Assembly: GCA_024693025.1 (NCBI GenBank)
Contig: JAILLS010000054.1
Location: 1 to 61,434 of the forward strand
DNA from: Succinivibrio sp.
GTDB lineage: Bacteria > Pseudomonadota > Gammaproteobacteria > Enterobacterales > Succinivibrionaceae
DNA length: 61,434 nucleotides
Reading direction: 5' to 3'
Program-made: the position numbers and the translations under genes
In this document: positions 61,360-61,434 of the stretch, piece after piece
Layout: each line of letters opens with the position of its first letter
Position numbering within the stretch: the first letter of the stretch is position 1
Notes under the pieces: model-generated
Databases searched by the model: none
What the model saw: only the letters and a program-made list of their open reading frames with translations
What the model was told of the DNA's origin: nothing

Positions 61360-61434
61360 ATGGGTATGGGAGTTGACAATCACAACATAAATCAGGTTAA
61401 TCCAAATCAGCCAGGTATCGGAGAGGTGCCCGAG
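61360..61434 (+). CDS. 5' end of an Asn-rich protein gene (cut by the window)
   Basis: ATG 61360 follows AAGGAGG by 9 bases. The 25 codons present read M-G-M-G-V-D-N-H-N-I-N-Q-V-N-P-N-Q-P and on to a Glu/Pro stretch, without a signal peptide. The Asn/Gln/Pro-rich start resembles the N-terminus of the Asn-rich protein at 34526, and both genes follow AT-rich DNA. The function cannot be told from this fragment. Confidence 0.65.
   Translation, partial: MGMGVDNHNINQVNPNQPGIGEVPE

Overview
The window looks like chromosomal DNA from an anaerobic, flagellated gammaproteobacterium, most likely of the Succinivibrionaceae (Aeromonadales). The family is an inference from gene content. Gammaproteobacterial versions of RNase T, DusC, RluA, DgkA, PBP1C, MotY and a DUF945 protein sit beside a four-part pyruvate:ferredoxin oxidoreductase and an iron-type superoxide dismutase. 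No rRNA, confident tRNA, insertion sequence, prophage or CRISPR array was seen.

Layout. 1-4310: start of a minus-strand gene, an iron-type alcohol dehydrogenase, an MFS transporter and an O-acetylhomoserine sulfhydrylase. 4412-10491: a TPP riboswitch and the thiamine operon thiC-thiDE-thiF-thiS-thiG-thiH, closed by a terminator. 10575-19879: a DUF945-like protein, a PTS-EIIC-like membrane protein, and a pbpC/alpha-2-macroglobulin pair whose macroglobulin lacks the thioester motif. 20279-21720: a secreted protein, dgkA and tadA. 21821-23188: a stand-alone JetD-like (DUF3322/DUF2220) protein with an altered Toprim motif and no JetABC. 23634-28053: four paralogous MglB-like periplasmic binding proteins plus a small tail-anchored protein, with no permease or ATPase. 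28353-32887: a highly organised POR operon whose delta subunit is fused to a GltD-like flavoprotein, divergent from a ROK regulator across a palindrome-rich control region.

34526-39925: an Asn-rich hydrophobic-core protein, a CapW/BrxR-like WYL regulator, a ScsC/DsbA-like oxidoreductase, proC, a 55-residue basic protein and a second WYL regulator with its own inverted repeat. 40251-49634: housekeeping and transport genes (MATE, amtB-glnK, MYG1-like, dusC, rluA, sodB, a BOF-like protein, an EamA transporter). 49700-52062: a strongly structured leader or small RNA, then metG. 52351-53957: a SycD/LcrH-like TPR chaperone with a hydrophobic-hairpin partner, resembling a type III secretion chaperone/translocator or effector pair. 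54107-61126: rnt, nagA, motY with a large Sel1 protein, a cytoplasmic GH84-like enzyme and mutT. The window ends inside an Asn-rich gene.

The most unusual material is the orphan JetD-like gene, the transporterless MglB array, the chaperone/partner pair with the scattered Asn-rich genes, the metG leader RNA and the motY-Sel1 pair. All functions are read from sequence alone; no search was run.
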